Notes under the pieces: generated by a model
What the model saw: only the letters and a program-made list of their open reading frames with translations
Told to the model about the DNA's origin: nothing
Database searches by the model: none
Shown: positions 62,482 through 64,000 of the stretch, one piece after another
Position numbering within the stretch: position 1 is the stretch's first letter
Layout of the letters: each line of letters starts with the position of its first letter
NCBI GenBank assembly: GCA_017983675.1
Contig: JAGOAZ010000011.1
Coordinates: forward strand, 31,952 to 95,951
DNA length: 64,000 bases
Direction: 5' to 3'
DNA from: Fluviicola sp.
Lineage (GTDB): Bacteria; Bacteroidota; Bacteroidia; Flavobacteriales_D; Crocinitomicaceae
Program-made: the position numbers and the translations under genes

Positions 62482-63966
62482 TTAATGTGCGTGTAAGCGC
62501 CAAGTGGATGAGATATTTTGTGAAGCAGCGTCCTTGTTTGCCTTTTTTACTAAGTCTGACCAAATAGTTGTTAATCCAGCTTTTAGTGCATCTGTTTCAT
62601 CAGCATAAGCTTCCCACATGATTGTTGGGTCTTCAAAATAATATTTCACAAAATTTGTATCAAAATCACCTGAACGGAAAGCTGGGTGTTTCATCACATA
62701 TTTTCCAAAATCAAGTGTTGTTTTGATACCCGATATTTCATAGCTATCGATTGCTTTGACCATTTTGTCTAATGCTTCTTCTCGTGTTGGCGCCCAAACA
62801 ACCAATTTAGCAATCATTGGATCGTAATAAATTGGCACTTCCATACCTTCTTCAAAGGCGTCATCGACACGCGCTAAATCTACACGTGGACGTTTGTAGC
62901 GATTCAAGGTTCCTATATCTGGAATAAAGCCGTTCAATGTATCTTCTGCATAAACACGCACTTCGATTGAATGACCGTTGATTGTTAATTCATCTTGTAA
63001 TTTTGGTAAACGTTCACCACGTGCCACACGTACTTGCCATTCGACCAAATCAGTTCCTGTTATTTCTTCCGTTACAGGGTGTTCTACCTGCAAACGGGTG
63101 TTCATTTCTAAGAAGAAAAAGTCCAAATTTGCATCCAATAAAAACTCTACTGTTCCTGCACCTTCGTAATTACACGCTTTGCATACATTCACTGCTGCCG
63201 CCCCCATTTTTTTACGTAATTCGGGTGTTAAAACAGCTGACGGAGCTTCTTCAATTACTTTTTGGTGACGACGTTGAATCGAACATTCACGTTCAAACAA
63301 GTAAACGGTATTTCCTAATTGATCGGCAAAAACTTGAATTTCAATATGACGCGGTTTGGTCACGAATTTTTCAATAAAAACTGCGTCATCGCCAAACGAA
63401 GAACGTGCTTCGCTTTGTGCCAATTGCATTTGTTCCTCAAATTCATCGATGTGATTCACAAGGCGCATTCCTTTTCCTCCACCTCCAGCAGAAGCTTTGA
63501 TCAAAATTGGGAAACCTGCTTCTGCAGCAATAATTTTCGCTGCTTCAACATCTTTGATTGCTTCATCTACCCCAGGAACCAAGGGAACGTTGTAACTTTT
63601 AACTGCTTGTTTTGCCGATAATTTATCGCCCATCAATTCCATTGCTTCGGGTGATGGTCCGATGAATTTAATTCCAGCAGCTGAAACCTTGCGCGCAAAA
63701 CCTGCATTCTCAGATAAAAAACCATATCCAGGGTGAATTCCTTCAACTCCAAGTTTTAAGCAATAATCAATGATAATATCTTGTTGCAAATACGATTCAG
63801 AAGAAGGTGACTTTCCAACATACACTGCTTCGTCAGCTTCTAATACGTGTGGCGCATTTTCATCTGCATCGGAGTAAATAGCAACGGTAGCAATGTTCAT
63901 TTTTTTTAACGATCGGATAACACGACGTGCGATTTCTCCTCGATTTGCAACTAATACTTTTTTCAT
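62482..63966 (-). CDS. accC: Acetyl-CoA (or acyl-CoA) carboxylase biotin carboxylase subunit
   Basis: Biotin carboxylase charges biotin on a carrier protein with bicarbonate and ATP. The 494-residue protein has the N-terminal VLVANRGEIARRVIRSLK, the ATP-grasp loop LIKASAGGGGKGMRLV, the EMNTRLQVEHPVTEEITG catalytic site and the RVYAED block. It is about 45 residues longer than E. coli AccC, with an extra C-terminal segment (FEDPTIMWEAYADETDALKAGLTTIW) typical of propionyl/acetyl-CoA carboxylase alpha chains in Bacteroidota, so acyl-CoA specificity is open. The carrier and transferase genes are not in the window. Only 34 nt of upstream sequence remain. Confidence 0.92.
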   Translation of the reverse strand: MKKVLVANRGEIARRVIRSLKKMNIATVAIYSDADENAPHVLEADEAVYVGKSPSSESYLQQDIIIDYCLKLGVEGIHPGYGFLSENAGFARKVSAAGIKFIGPSPEAMELMGDKLSAKQAVKSYNVPLVPGVDEAIKDVEAAKIIAAEAGFPILIKASAGGGGKGMRLVNHIDEFEEQMQLAQSEARSSFGDDAVFIEKFVTKPRHIEIQVFADQLGNTVYLFERECSIQRRHQKVIEEAPSAVLTPELRKKMGAAAVNVCKACNYEGAGTVEFLLDANLDFFFLEMNTRLQVEHPVTEEITGTDLVEWQVRVARGERLPKLQDELTINGHSIEVRVYAEDTLNGFIPDIGTLNRYKRPRVDLARVDDAFEEGMEVPIYYDPMIAKLVVWAPTREEALDKMVKAIDSYEISGIKTTLDFGKYVMKHPAFRSGDFDTNFVKYYFEDPTIMWEAYADETDALKAGLTTIWSDLVKKANKDAASQNISSTWRLHAH

Positions 63967-64000
63967 CTGAATAAATTTCTGCGGTTAAAATTACACAAAG

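Overview
The window is AT-rich chromosomal DNA of a Bacteroidota bacterium, most likely Flavobacteriales and perhaps close to the Crocinitomicaceae/Fluviicola group (inference). The evidence is a type IX secretion (T9SS) cargo protein with a type B sorting domain, a PorG-like barrel, a TonB-dependent receptor, a CCDC81-like HU plus SPOR protein, an alpha/beta-fused 2-oxoacid dehydrogenase E1, a split transketolase, and promoters with the Bacteroidota -7 motif TAnnTTTG. No rRNA, tRNA, CRISPR array or intact transposase was seen.

1-34 kb is ordinary core genome. It opens with the end of a TonB-dependent receptor and two lipoproteins, then mvaB-pyrD, a PorG-like barrel, an ECF sigma factor, a di-heme peroxidase and a DUF4421 protein. 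A minus-strand run follows: conserved protein, CCG Fe-S protein, HAD protein, membrane Fe-S protein, MlaD-like protein, amidase. A plus-strand block carries an LptD-like protein, YqgE, RarA, a lipid A acyltransferase, a beta-propeller protein, MenE-like and DnaJ-like proteins. After smpB, recR, an SDR and an RRM protein come E1, Nth, SdpI, an MFS transporter, RibD, EamA, an MBL hydrolase and the HU/SPOR protein.

34.1-47.3 kb is a more AT-rich accessory island with the look of a defence island. In order it holds a zeta-like toxin with a small upstream partner; a BRO-family protein beside hairpin repeats and two short gene remnants; an ATPase plus DUF4435 protein resembling fused PARIS AriA-AriB, broken by a -1 shift at an A8 run; an MmeI-like type IIL restriction-modification enzyme directly upstream of it; a three-gene module of a KAP-type P-loop NTPase, an unknown protein and a uracil-DNA-glycosylase-fold protein; an excisionase-like antitoxin with a PIN toxin; and an orphan HigA-like protein. 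Three diverged copies of one intergenic repeat (about 41.76, 45.19 and 47.24 kb, same orientation) bound the last modules. The third lies right beside the 3' end of gap.

47.3-64 kb returns to core genome: gap, a T9SS cargo protein, the two transketolase halves with a secreted vWA gene between them, an ECF sigma / putative anti-sigma / Spy-like trio, a class III aminotransferase, a Dus family enzyme, a TonB-C plus vWA fusion, map, sucC and accC. The most interesting items are the PARIS-like/MmeI-like operon with its frame break, the NTPase plus UDG-fold module, the repeats that bound these modules, and a perfect 12-bp hairpin in the first codons of the second ECF sigma gene.
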